From Persicaria tinctoria (taxonomy: Eukaryota; Streptophyta; Magnoliopsida; Caryophyllales; Polygonaceae): a stretch of 64,000 nucleotides of DNA. Location: NCBI GenBank assembly GCA_037127255.1, contig JBANSL010000002.1, forward strand, positions 10,460,001-10,524,000, in the 5' to 3' direction. How positions within the stretch are numbered: the stretch's first letter is position 1; each line of letters begins with the position of its first letter. The translations under genes and the position numbers were made by a program. Below the pieces are notes generated by a model. It ran no database searches. It saw only the letters and a program-made list of their open reading frames with translations, and had not been told where the DNA came from. Of the stretch, positions 48,760-60,936 are shown in pieces.

Positions 48760-51700
48760 ATGGTGAGGACGAAGAACGTGAGCGTGAAGAACAAAGTGCC
48801 TGAGTACCTACTCCCCGAAAACAGGCATTTCCGGGCCCGGGTCAACCAGGGCTCAAGAATGTCAATGCTGAACAACATTGACGATTATGTTGACCCTAGG
48901 GACTGGGAGAAGTTGCTGGACTCCCAGCTAGGTGGGGTAGTGCGGCTGGCGCACACTGTGAAATTTTCTTCACAAATTGTGCATTATGCACTCGAGCGAC
49001 AGGTTACAAGCGAAAAGGAGTGGGAGACGTGGTACCGGATTAAGGGGAAGCACAGGAGGTTCTCCCTCAAGGAGTTCGCCTTAGTAACTGGGCTGCGGTG
49101 TAGTCAACCAGCAGCTACTGAGATGGAGGAGGACGAGAAAGCAATAAAGGATTTTTTTGGGAGCGAAAAGATGACGGTTGGCGAGCTCGAGACCGAGCTG
49201 AAAAACTCAGTAATGGTGATGCGGAGCCCGAGAAGACGATTCAAGCTAGTGCTGCTGTACATTGTGGAGGGCGTATTGTTAGGAGAGGACCAGAGGAAGG
49301 GGCTGAGGAGCTGGATCGTCCGATTGGTGGAAAATGTTGATAGGTTTTTGGCTTTCCCATGGGGGAGGGTAATCTATGCTGCCACACACGTGTCGCTGAA
49401 CGGCGCCGTAAAGCGCCGGGAGGCTGAGATAAAGGCAGAAGATCGAAAGAGGCGCAATGGTTATGGGCTGATGGGTTATCCGGTATCCTTTCGGGTAACC
49501 TTCTCGACCACACCCATGATGAAATTGTAAATCATATGCTGAAAATGTACTAATTTAAGTGGGGATACGGTGCAGATTTGGTTGCTGGAATCCATGCCGA
49601 AATGGGGGGTCCGGTTTGCGAAGAAGGTGTCGACGACGGCATTCCCTCGTTGCATGAGATGGGCCATGAAGGACGAGAACCTCGCTTATAATGATATAGC
49701 CAGGGGCACGGAAGCAGAGGAGGCCATAGAGAACGATGATAACCCAATACTCACACCAGATGAGGCTGAGCTGGAGCTGATGGATGGGTGTGTGTACGAT
49801 GATGAGAAGTCCGACCCCTTTTTCGATGACCTAGTTGCACCGTTCCTGAGACATTTCGAAGCCCCTCGTGGGAGGTCCCCAGGTATGGGAAGAGGAGGCA
49901 ATGACAAAGATGACGGGGTGGGGGACAATGCCAAGACTTGGGCACAAGTAATGGCCATGCTTCACACAATGTCAACAGGGATGGAGAAGATGGATGAAAA
50001 GGTACGCAATAACTTCCCAATTGTTTGTTATGTGGATACTGGGGAAAACTGTGAACTAGGGTAAATGGACTGCGGACACGTGAAATTGGACAAGTGAAAA
50101 GTAGTGTAGATAATGAACGAAATAGGTATGAAGGGTGAATTGTGTTGATTTTTCACACCGTCTGGTGATATGAAGTAATAATATGATCATCTGCAGCTGA
50201 AATTATTGGAGGTGGCCGTGACTGAACGGCGGGATGTTCAGTGTAAGGGGACGGCATGGCAAGAAGCAACCGATAAAGAAGGTGGAGAAGAGATAAATCT
50301 GGACGAGTTGATAGACTCAATTGCAGGTAAAGCCGGCGAGGGTGGACCAGGTGGTAAGGTAAGTTGTTGGTAAACATCAGAAGCTTTGATAATTTCATCG
50401 ACACTGGAAGAATGTGACAGGAATATTTTAGCTGCGTGACATGATTTTTTATGTTAAGTGACACTGGAAAAAATGAGCCAATAATAAACATTGAATTCAT
50501 TTTCAGTTAGGAGGTGGTGTTGAGAAGGGAAGTGATGAGATATCAGGAGAGAGCAAGCAAGGTGTTCATGATGTCGGGGACAATGATAAAGAACCTGAAT
50601 CCGTCAACGCAGGGGATGGGGTGGAGGGAAAGACCAAAGAGGTAAGGTTTATGTATGAAATAAAGGTGAAATTATATGTGGCATGATAGTAAAGGTCAAG
50701 TGACATGAGAAAATCTGTTATGTGACAAGGGAAAGTGGAAATCTTAGGTGAAGTTTGATATGTTTGCAGGTGGGAGAGGTCGGTTTAAAGGCGTCCGGTC
50801 CAGAAGAAGGTGGAAACAAAAAAGAAGTTGAGGAGAGGCCGAAGCCGAGGGTAGCTCAGGTTTATGTATCTAAGGCGGCGAAGAAGAAGAGGAAGGGTGT
50901 TGGAGAGGAGTTGGCTCCCCCGGCGAAGAAACCGCGAGCCGAGAAGGCAGCTACTGTTCCCGCCGATGCTGTTCAGCTAGGAATGGTGTCAGCGGCGGAC
51001 AACGATGCCATGACAAGATGGTTGGCAAGGTACATAGGTTCTGTTTATTACACTCGAATGGACGACGAAGGTAGATAGTTGGACGTCCACAATACCTGAC
51101 ATAAACTTAACGTGCAGTGGGGACGCGGAGGTGCGCACGTCACCCTGCGGTGTGGATATGAGGAAGGATTTATTCAACCGTCTGAAGAAACCCCAGGATT
51201 GGTTTGGAACTGTGGTATGACGACTTGTCACGTCTAAAATATCGCGTGTCAGGATTATTGATTGTAATTGCGGTTCACTTAATGCAAGAGATGGAGGAGT
51301 GCTGCTACCTTCTGCGCAAAGCGGTCGCAGACAGAATGGGTGACATGGCCAGTGGAGTGATCGTTGTCGATTCGTGCTTAGCGGGAATTTATCTACCTAG
51401 GGAATGGAAGGAGTACACCGGCACCCCCCAAGCGTACAAGCCCAGTGATGCATTGATGGCGTACTTCAACGGGGGGTCGCCGAAGCCGTTTGGACGAGCG
51501 TGGTCTGGTGCGGACCTCATCCTCCTCCCCTTCAACGTGAAGAACCAACACTGGGTTGCCCTTGCCATCGATCTTAAGGAGTGGGAGGTAAGGGTGTATG
51601 ACTGCGACGTCCACACGGCGACGGAACGCCAACTCCATAGCCTTTTGATGCCTGTGACGAGGCTGATCCCTGTCGTCATGGGTGCACACCCAGATCTGAA

Positions 51701-52003
51701 GGTCAAGTATGCGGATAAGGTCCCCACGCCGTTTGCCATTAACCGGGACAAGAGCATTCCACAAAACAAGCTTAGGTAAGTAGGATGAGTTTGTTAAATT
51801 TTGTTAGATTGGATGGGGAATCGGTGTCCGCGGTCTGACCGATTGTTCCTCTTTGCAGCGGTGATTGTGGCCCGTACACCATTCGATTCATGCACCTCCT
51901 GCTGGAGACCGCCCCTAACTTCGATGGATTGGACGACACATACATTAAGGCATACCGCCAGATGCTAGCTGTTGGGGTATTCCATGGTCGACTCGGATGC
52001 TAG
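48760..52003 (+). CDS. DUF1985 plus Ulp1/C48 cysteine protease, gene A (Kaonashi MULE type)
   Basis: Exons are 48760-49494, 49576-50001, 50197-50358, 50507-50641, 50770-51029, 51118-51214, 51291-51775 and 51859-52003. All phases fit and give 814 residues. Residues about 60-230 form a DUF1985 domain (YALERQVTSEKEWETWYRIK, RRFSLKEFALVTGLRC, RFKLVLLYIVEGVLLGED, VENVDRF). A charged linker with KKRKG and KKPRAEK basic runs follows. The C-terminal protease has His692 (NQHWVALAIDL), Asp709 (YDCD), Gln763 (IPQN) and Cys770 (GDCGPYT); the His-Asp spacing of 17 equals that of yeast Ulp1. Such genes are carried by Mutator-like elements and resemble SUMO proteases, but their activity is unproven. The exon 7 acceptor reads TGCAAGAG, where copies B and C have TGCAG or CGCAG before a CAC codon. 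Confidence 0.88.
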
Positions 52004-52539
52004 ACTTGGTAGTTGAACACTTGGCTCCAATCTTAAACACTCTCCTGTAAAAGTGGAAGTAAAGCATTTGGATATTTTGCAAAAATTGGTTGTTGTCGAT
52101 ATCTGAGACAAATTTGTATATGCGGACATGTTAAAGTTGGCAGTGTAGCTGCATTTATGTATCCAATTTGGTGACAAGGTATTTGTCGTAAGGTGACACG
52201 AGGATTGAAAGGGGGTGACATGGGTCATTTACAGTTTACGTAGGAATATGATGCAGTTAAAAGTGACACGAACAAACATGCAAGGTGACACGTGCATGGA
52301 AAGAAGGGACCCGATACTGGGACAACAAAACAAAACGACAAAGGAAAAGGAATCTTTGACACGGTGGCAGTTGGTTGCAGATTTCGATTGACCTAAAAAA
52401 ATTTAAAATTTAAAACAAAACAAATAGCTGTGTTCCTCGAATTGAAAAAAGTAACTTGCATTCATTGCAGTTGGCGACTAAAAACCACCACCTACACAAG
52501 GGAAGGAGAGAGAGAGAGATAGAGTCCGAAGATAAGGAG

Positions 52540-53383
52540 TGAAGGGAGGCGGTTGTGAAGTGAAGGGAAAGGGGAGAACCCGTACAGGAGAGGGAGGAAG
52601 ACGCCGGAGAAGCCCGTACTGGAGAGGAAGGCGGAGGAAAACAGGTACAACTCAATTGGAATTTAAAATCCGTCCTCACCCATCTGTAACACTCATAATC
52701 TTTACTTAATTTACATTCTTCCCCACTTAATTTGCACTATCCCATTGTTTCGGACCGGAGAGGGAGGAAGCCGCCGGATAACGGACGAAGCCGCCGGAGA
52801 AGGCAGTACCGGAGAGAAAGGCACAGGAATACAGGTACAACTTCATTGATTATATAAATCTGTCCCTACCCATCGCTACTATGCTGAATCTTCACTTCAT
52901 TTCCAATCTTGCCCACTTAAATTGCATTATTGAACTGTTTCGTTTTTGTAAGGCACGCTATTTGGGATCGAAAAAAAAACCAGAAATTGGGGAATTGGAA
53001 TTACTGTCATTACGGGAATTGGGGAATTCCTGTCATTTGGGGAAATGGGGATACGGGGTAATACAGATCTGGGATAAAATGGGGGTGGGGAAGGGACGAA
53101 TTGACACAGAAGAGAAACGGAGGTTGAAGAAGAAGGTCGGAGCCTTGCGGGTGGTTTTACCGAGATTGGCATAGTGGAGAAAAACCCGTGTCAGAAACGG
53201 GTTGCTGTAGGACACTAGGGTTAATAAAATGTACAATAATGACACGAGCTATTTTGTTGGGTGACAAGGGTTACTTCAGTAGGTGACATGGGCTTTTTAT
53301 CGTGAAACAGTCGCAGCCAGACTTATTCAGAAGGGGATGAGTTTGTGTGGATAATGATAATGTTCATGTGCACTTAATTGCAG
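52540..53383 (+). other. Leader of Ulp1 gene B, with internal duplication
   Basis: A segment of about 180 bp (from GGAGAGGGAGGAAG through AATTGCAYTAT) occurs at about 52580-52750 and again at about 52757-52940. Each copy includes an ACAG/GTACAAC donor-like site, so two alternative leader exons are possible. The acceptor TTGCAG ends at 53383. Confidence 0.55.
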
Positions 53384-53390
53384 GAAGAAC

Positions 53391-56300
53391 ATGGTTCGGT
53401 CCCAGAATTTGAGGAGGAAAGGTGTCCGGGCACCTAAGAAGGTGGAGCCCCTACTCGCAGTGCCGGAAGAGAAGCATTTCCGCGGCCGGGTCAACCAGTG
53501 TTCGAAAGTGTCTCCGCTCGTCAACATGGACGACTGGATTGACCCCGTCGATTGGGAGAAGCTGCAGCGAAGCCAATTTGGGGGTATTGTGCAAATGGCA
53601 AACCGGGTTCAATTCTCGTCGCAACTACTGCATTACGTGTTACAAAGGCAGCTTGTGACAGAAAAGAAGTGGGAGACTTGGTACATGCTTCAAGGCAAGC
53701 CGCGACGATTCTCTATCAAGGAGTTTGCGCTCGTGACTGGGCTGCGGTGTGGTCGAGTTCGGGGGGAAGACACAGAGACGGAGGATGACAAGAAGACAAA
53801 GAAGGCTCTGAAAGACTTATTCGGAACGGACAACATGAAGGTCGGTGAGCTGGAGAACGCCTTCAAGAACTCCATATTGAAGGAGCCCAGTGCTCGAAAG
53901 CGTTTCAAGATCGCTCTCCTACTCATCGTGGAAGGAGTTCTGCTGGGGGAAGAACCCAGGAAATCCATACGAGGGTGGATTGTGAAGCTTGTGGAGAACG
54001 TTGATCGATTTCTGGATTACCCCTGGGGCAGGGTTGTGTACGAGGCCACCCACCAGTCCCTGTCGGGGGTCATAGAACGACGTGTCGCTGACCTGAAGCC
54101 GAAGGCAAACGACAAGGACGATCGATATGGATATGGGCTTATGGGATTTCCGTATGCGTTCCAGGTAACCTACTTCACCGAACTTCTGCTTGAACTAGTA
54201 CGCGGAATTGATGGACTCACTCGAGTGATATGTGGGCTTGTATTAGATTTGGCTGTACGAAGCTGTGCCGGGGATTGGGGAGGCGTTCGCCAGGCGGGTG
54301 TCGAACACGGCGTTGCCTCGCATGCTGAGGTGGACAACCGATGACGACAATCTAATGTATGAGACGATCCAGTCGCGCATGGACCCTGAAAAATCTGATA
54401 GAATCAAGGTCGAAGACAACCCGATACTAGTACCGAAGGCCGGCGAGTATGATTTGATGCGCGGGTGCTTCTACCAGCATGAGGAGCCTGACCTCTACTT
54501 TGATGACATTGAGGATGCGTTGGCACCGAGTTATTACGGTGAAGGCTCAGCCAAGTCCGGCCCGAGTGAGGAGCAACGAGATGGGACGAGTGAATCCTGG
54601 GAGGATAAGTTGGTGAAGTCAGTAGAACTGATGTTGGAGAGGATGGGAACCATGTCAACTTGGATGCGGAGCATGGATGAGAAGGTACGTGTAACGGTAG
54701 TGCAATTTGTCTCAGCAGTATATTGTATATGTGACACGGAAAACTGTGAGAGGTGACACGGGTAACGTTTCTCAGAATGTTGTATAACATTCGGTAACCA
54801 CCCCTATTTTATGCACTTTCTGTGTCAGATGAAGGTGTTGGAAGGTTTTGTGAATGGGATGCGAGATGGGCAGTCGAATGCGGGAGGTGAGCAGAAACCA
54901 GTTGGCGATGTATGTGGAGAGGATAACGACCGAAACAACGGGGGGACTGAAGGACAAACTAAGCTGAACGAGCAGCGACCAGAAGGAGAAGAGGAGGTAA
55001 ATTGGTGGTTACTTCACATGGTATTTTGTGTAACCAGGGTGAAGGGGTTATACAATCAGCAATTTCTAATTTGTGACTATGTTGCACACACCGCACACGG
55101 TTGTTCAAGTGAATCGACACGTATTAATATGTTAAGTGACAAGGGAACAAATATATGATGTTAATCACAGTTGACATAACCGTCACCAATTGGCAGATCT
55201 CAGCGGCGGTCAAAGACGATACCGTTGGAGGCACTGGGGGATACGTCCCTGACCAGAAGGTCGGGAACCATAGGGAAGGTGTGGACATAAGCGGTAAAGC
55301 CGGTTCAACGGGTGTACCTCCTACAGAGATCGACGAGCCGCCGCGGGAAGGGCAGGATGAGAACAAGGTAATATGGCTGATACATTTCCTGACGTTTAAA
55401 TATATAGTAGTACGTAAGTGACAAGTGTATCAACGTTATCCGACACGAGTACATATGAAGGGTGACACGGGTTTGATAATCTATTTTCCTTCACTGTTCA
55501 ACCTGTAAAACCTATTGCCAGATCCCAGAGCCTGCAAGAGCGGAGCCCGCTTGAGGCAGGAAGAGTAAGAGAGGTCAAGGAGTTGAAGGTGAAGTGAAGC
55601 CCCCCCCCTGTGAAGAAAACGCGGGCCCGAAAAGGGAAGAACGTTGACGACGCCGCTGGCGCGATTAAGCTGGGTCTTGTTTCCGTGTCAGACAACGATG
55701 GGTTCCTAAGGTGGATGGAAAGGTGACACTCATCAGCAGACTTATCCAACTTATTGCATAGAGGACTCCGATTCCCTAACATTGTGGTTGTGGTTGTGCA
55801 GCGGGGATGAGGAAACATGCAAGTCTGCATACGGCACGGCGCTCAGTAAGGAGTTCTTCACCGCACTAAAAACGCCCAAAGTGTGGGTAAACTCTGAGGT
55901 ACGATACCCGTGTAGGTGACTGTCTTCGTGTTTGTAATGACAAGGTACGTACTGTTAAAGGAAGTGGAATATTTTTCGATTTTGACTAGGGTTGTAATCT
56001 ATGCAGCACATGGAACAAGCATGCTATCTTCTTCGGAAAGGGTTAGCGGAGAGGACCGGCGACTTTGGTGGTCGCGTTCTCGTTGTGGACACATATTTCG
56101 GCCGCTATCTGCAGAGCGAGTGGGGAAAATACAAGAGCGATGAAGGTAGCTACGAAGCCGACGATAAGCTGCTTGGCTACTTCGACGGGCGGTCCCCGGC
56201 GATGATAGGCCGGTCGTGGGAAGGGGCGAAACTCATCCTCCTACCTTTGAACGTGGACAGTGTTCACTGGATCGCGGTCGCGATAGATCTGGTGGGGTGG

Positions 56301-56721
56301 CAGGTAAGGGTTTATGATTCGGACGTGTACATCGTCAGGGACCGCCATCTGCCGGCACACTTAAGCTGCATAACCCACCTTATCCCCGTACTGATGAAAG
56401 GCCACCCCGCGTTGATGGCTACATACAGCGAAAAGTTGGCAAACCCGTTCACCCTTAGTCGCGAGAAAAGGATTCCGCAAAACAAGCAGAGGTAATTTAT
56501 GTCCAATACTTAAATATATGTTCGTCTCATACTTGCAGCTGCCTTTAATGAATATGACTCCGGCGATTCTGTATTGCAGTGGAGACTGCGGACCGTACAC
56601 GATCAGGTTCATGCAACTCCTCACGAAGGACGCCCCCACCTACGACGGTCTTGACGACGTTTTCATTGGGGCGTACAGGCACATGCTCGCTGTTCGCATC
56701 TTCAATGGTACAGGGTTATGA
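53391..56721 (+). pseudogene. DUF1985 plus Ulp1 protease, gene B, two lesions in exon 5
   Basis: The exons parallel gene A: 53391-54164, 54247-54684, 54829-54996, 55197-55367, 55522-55722, 55802-55898, 56007-56491 and 56580-56721. DUF1985 is well kept (RRFSIKEFALVTGLRC, RFKIALLLIVEGVLLGEE). The protease has all four residue positions (VHWIAVAIDL, YDSD, IPQN, SGDCGPYT). Exon 5 has an in-frame TGA after EPARAEPA, which is plausibly a mutated CGA. A run of nine C then puts the linker out of frame; eight C would restore the KKTRARKG reading. Unless exon 5 is skipped, the protein stops before the protease. Confidence 0.85.
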
Positions 56722-57760
56722 TCTCATTTGTGATCACCATCGGCCATTGTGATGATATTTGATGTTATGGTCTATGCATGTTATGAACTTCGTTTTTATT
56801 GTGTTAGATATTTATTAACATGATTGCCGCTTCTCACAGTTAGTTGTGGACGGGAGTTAACCATGTTGGTATTTGAACTTTTTCGCATAGTTTGTGTTTG
56901 GTGAGTGGTTATGTGTTGCGGACTCATACTATATTTGTATCATTATTTGTAAACGTCTGGTTACCATGTTGGCATGGTTGGAACATTGGTTATAAGGACT
57001 TCTAACATAATTTCGTGTCACCATACTTTGAATCCCGTGTCAACTGACGTGATATTCCGTGCCACTGATGGTTTAGGGTTGATTCTCGATCCTTGTTTAT
57101 TAGTTCAGATGTTCATATACGAAATGTGACAACGCCTTGTGACAGGAAGCGCGTGAGGTGTAGCAACGACGTAAGTCAGTTCAAAGTCATAATTTAAGTT
57201 TTCTAAGGAGTAATCCATTGTCACCGATCTTGCAATCCCGTGTCACCTGACGTGAAGCACAAAAATATGTTTGATGTCATGGACGATTCAATGTCATGTG
57301 ACAACCAACTGGACCGGTTGAAACGCACAGTTGGAGTTGTAATGAAATACCCCGTGTCAAAACACTTGTATTCCCGTGCCACATAACTTATTTGTCCGTG
57401 TCACCCCTGGCGAGTAGTGTCAAGTTCTAACGTGGTGTATGTGTTCATAGGTTCATATACGAATTGTGACAAGCCCCTATCCTACGAACCACATAATTTG
57501 ACAATTTGTTTCCTGTGGATCATTAACTGTCATACACAAGCAAAACAGCAACAAGTGGCAATGTACTAGACATGCAGAATATACGAGGGACTTAGCCGTA
57601 AACATACCATATCCGATACTACACGCACCTTTCAAAATGGTGCAGCCACACTGGGCAAATCCAAAAGACGACAACTAACTGTTTTTTAGGGTTATTCCGT
57701 AAAAGTTATTTAGTGCTATTTCCTGTTGAATTTTCACACTATTACGTAATGTAAACTAGT
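56722..57760. other. Spacer with dispersed GTGACA/TGTCAC motifs
   Basis: No gene is supported. TGTCACC, GTGACAA and CCCGTGTCA words recur in both orientations. The minus frame at 57674-57477 has no recognisable domain. Confidence 0.5.
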
Positions 57761-59150
57761 GACATGAAAACCCCTGATACCTGACACGGTATTACAAAGA
57801 GGGTGTCATCGGTTTTTTCACATAATCCATGCACATAACAACCGCGATGTTATTTACCAATCACCCCTAGAGTTTAAGCAAGCAGAGGATATGTGTGAAC
57901 CCATAGTTGTTCACAACAAAGGACAACATATCAGGGCAATAACCAAATGTAAACGACTGACATGAAAACCCCTGCTACCTCACACGGTAGTACAAAGAGG
58001 GTGGCAGGGGTTATTCACATAATCCAACCACATAAGTCCGACGATGTTGTTTACCACTTAGCCCCACAGTTAAACCAGTCTCCAAAGGTCAATGTCGTCG
58101 TACAACCAAAGGAGATGAGTGAAACCAACGTTTTTCACAACAAAGGACAACAACTCAGTTCACTAACGAAATATAAACGAGTGACATGGAAACCCATTGA
58201 ACCTGACACGGTAATACAAAGAGGGTGACAGGGGGTTTTCACATTATCCATCCACAACAGTACGGCGATGTTGTTTACCACTTACCCCCACAGTTTACCC
58301 AGTCTCCAAAGGTCAATCAGGACCTACAACCAAAGGAGATGAGCGAAACCAACGTTTTTCACAACAAAGGACAACATCTCAGTTCACTAACGAAATGTAA
58401 AAGAGTGACATGAAAACGTCCTCAACCTGACACGGCAGAGGCAACGACGCTTCTTACACTGCCATTGGACATCCTATTGGATATTGTCGGTAGAATAGCA
58501 ATGGAGTCTATAGAAGATGTCTTCAGATTGCGGTTAAGGTATTGCCTCCCCTATTGATATCGTTATTGAAGGTATTAGAAAAAATTTTTGAATCCCTTCC
58601 ATGTGATGCAGTTGCAAAACTCTCCAAACAACAAAAGGAGATGACTAAAACCAACGTTGTTCACAACGAAGGACAAGAAATCAGTTCGATATTGAAATTT
58701 AAACGCGTGGCATGAAAACCCCTGCAACCTGACACGGTTATACAAATAGGGTGACAGGGGTTTAATACACATGAGGTCCACATAATTACTGCGAAGTTGT
58801 TTGCCACATAGCCCTACAGTTAAACCAGTTTCCAAAAGTGAATCTATCCAACCAACCAAAGGACAACAATAAAACCAACGTTCTTCATAACAAAAGACAA
58901 CAATACTCCATACTGAAATTTAAACGAGTGACATGAAAACCCCTTCAACCTGACACGGTAATACAAATATGGTGACAGGGGTTGTTGACAGATTCCATCC
59001 ACATCAGTACTGCGATGTTCTTTACCAAATACCACTACAGTTTAACCACTTTCCAAAAGTAAATGTATCCAAACAACCTAAGGAAAATACTCCAACCACC
59101 GTCCTTCAGAACAAAAGACAACATATCAGTTCCAAACCTACACCCAAACG
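57761..59150. repeat. Minisatellite of about 222 bp, six units
   Basis: Units begin with GACATGRAAACCC at about 57761, 57959, 58183, 58407, 58708 and 58930. Each continues CCTGACACGGTAATACAAA and GGGTGACAGGGGTT, then a mid-part with GATGTTGTTTACCAC, and ends AACGAAATGTAAACGAGT. Spacing is 198, 224, 224, 301 (interrupted) and 222 bp. A stray related unit is at about 61980. Frames such as 57962-58228 are open only because the repeats lack stops. Confidence 0.85.
58444..58538 (+). pseudogene. Captured F-box domain fragment
   Basis: The plus strand reads TTLLTLPLDILLDIVGRIAM followed by ESIEDVFRLRLR, the first half of a plant F-box domain (LPxDILxxIxxRIA, then an S/D pair and the RLR region). 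An AG/GT donor-like site follows at 58538/58539. The fragment lies within minisatellite unit 4 and has no start codon context or remaining domain. It is probably a host exon piece picked up by the transposon. Confidence 0.55.
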
Positions 59151-59154
59151 ACGA

Positions 59155-60936
59155 TCAGATTATGCGTCCACCGAGGCGACCATTGAAGATGGCAGCCGCT
59201 AGCATCTGTCTGTACGGCCCAATAAACGTGTCGTCCAGCCCATCGAAGGGGGGGTCGCTCTCCATGAGGAGCTCCATGAATCTGATCGTGTAAGGGTCAC
59301 AGTCCCCACTGCAATGACGGAGATTTGGTCATAAAAGAGGCGGAGATATCATCATGTAAAATGAATAACTGGGGTCGCACCAATCATACCTGATCTTCGT
59401 TTGCGGAACGCGCTTGTCGCGGATTATGCGAAACGGGCTTGGCAGCTTCGATGCATACTTGACCTTCAACTCAGCGTGTGCATCCATGATGATGGGGAGG
59501 AGGTGGGTAACGTGCATCAGTAGGGGTGGGAGTTGGGTGTCTGTCACGCACTGCACATCGCAGTCGTACAGCTTCAACTGCCACTCATTCAGATCAAGAG
59601 CAACGGCAACCCAATGCCTTCCCCTCAGGTTAAGGGGTAGGAGGACGAGGTCCCCGCCTGTCCACGGCCGGCCCATGGGCGCCGGTGCCCGGCCGTCCAA
59701 GTATGACAGGAGTGTGGCACTTGGCTCATACCCCACGACGTTTGAGTTGTACTCCTTCCACTCCCTGTCCAGAAAGCTGGCGAAGTAGGCGTCCAACATA
59801 ATGACTCGGCGGCCATTTTCGAAACCCCTCTCCGCGCTTTGTTTCCGTAGCAGGTAGCATGACTGGTCGAAGTGCTGCGTCAAGTGAACCCCCATGAGAA
59901 CCCACAACATAGTGTAACAGCAACGGAATTGCGTATACAAGGGCAATCATAATAGACTGCCACAATTTCAATATACCTCTGAGTAGATCCAATAGCCGGG
60001 CGTCTGGAGCATGGTAAAAAACGCCTTCGACAGGTCCTTGCCTGAAGCCGTTGACAGGTTATCACCGTCGGCACTGGACCGTACAATGGAGTGGAATCAA
60101 TGACAGGGTTTCTCTCCCGTATAATGAACACTTAAATGAGACGATGGGTTACCTTGCGAGCCACCCCTGTAGGGCCTCATAGTCGGCCGCAGAAACTAGT
60201 CCCATGGCTACGGCTTCACCTGGAACGATGGCGTCCTTCCCTTTAGAGGCCCGCGGTTTCGTCATCTTCGACGCCTTGCTCTCACATTCCTCGTCAACGA
60301 ACAACCTCTGAATGCAAACAAACATTTCCCATGTCACATAACATACCAAACCCCGTCGCCTAGCTATCATCCCCATCCCAATCTTGAAAACATAACGGAT
60401 GAATGGCACGAGCCACAAGGAGCGTACCTTGGCAACTTGTCGGGGCTGCTCCGCAGCGTCAGCACTAGCCCCCTCTGGTTCTTCAACATCAACAACCTGC
60501 AAAACCGAGCTACCCCTTACTCTTTGGTCCTTGCCTCTTCCAATCAATTTTCCATCCCGCATATCATGGACCATCTCCTCCAACACTTTTATCTGCACAC
60601 AATTACTTGTTACAATAAGTCCACCATCTCCTCCAACAGTTTAAAATCCGGTGTCACTGCCACAAACTCTAAGTCCCAATGCATTATTCTATTTACCGTA
60701 GTCCCAACACTTAATATGAATATGAGGGTGAATAATGCTTAAGACTACAGTACCCTATCATCCATCTTCTCCAAGGTATCCAAAATGTTCTCCAGTGTCT
60801 TCCCCACGAGATCCCTAGCGGCGTCCGTCTCCTCGACGTATTCGGCGATGTTGGCAAGCATCGCAGCACTCGTCCCTTCGGTTACCCGTGGGCGTAACCG
60901 CTGATTCTGTGGATGTGTATATTTTGTACGAGCCAT
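59155..60936 (-). CDS. Ulp1/C48 cysteine protease without DUF1985, gene C
   Basis: Exons on the minus strand: 60936-60754, 60592-60428, 60307-60153, 60073-59977, 59874-59390 and 59308-59155. The total is 412 residues in perfect phase. Exon 1 keeps the N-terminal block (QNQRLRPRVTEG, like the RHFRARVNQG of A). It then jumps straight to the end of A's exon 2 (LEKMDDR, like MEKMDEK), so the DUF1985 domain has been cleanly removed. The linker keeps KKxx-rich basic runs. The protease keeps His287 (GRHWVAVALDL), Asp304 (YDCD) and Cys365, but the motif is GDCDPYT rather than GDCGPYT. Exon lengths of 97 and 485 nt are identical to those of A and B. Confidence 0.85.

Noticed and set aside
57962..58413. 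Two repeated open frames in the minisatellite that look like a small protein family
   Set aside because: They are consecutive copies of the same DNA repeat, start mid-unit, and resemble no protein. Other units carry stops.
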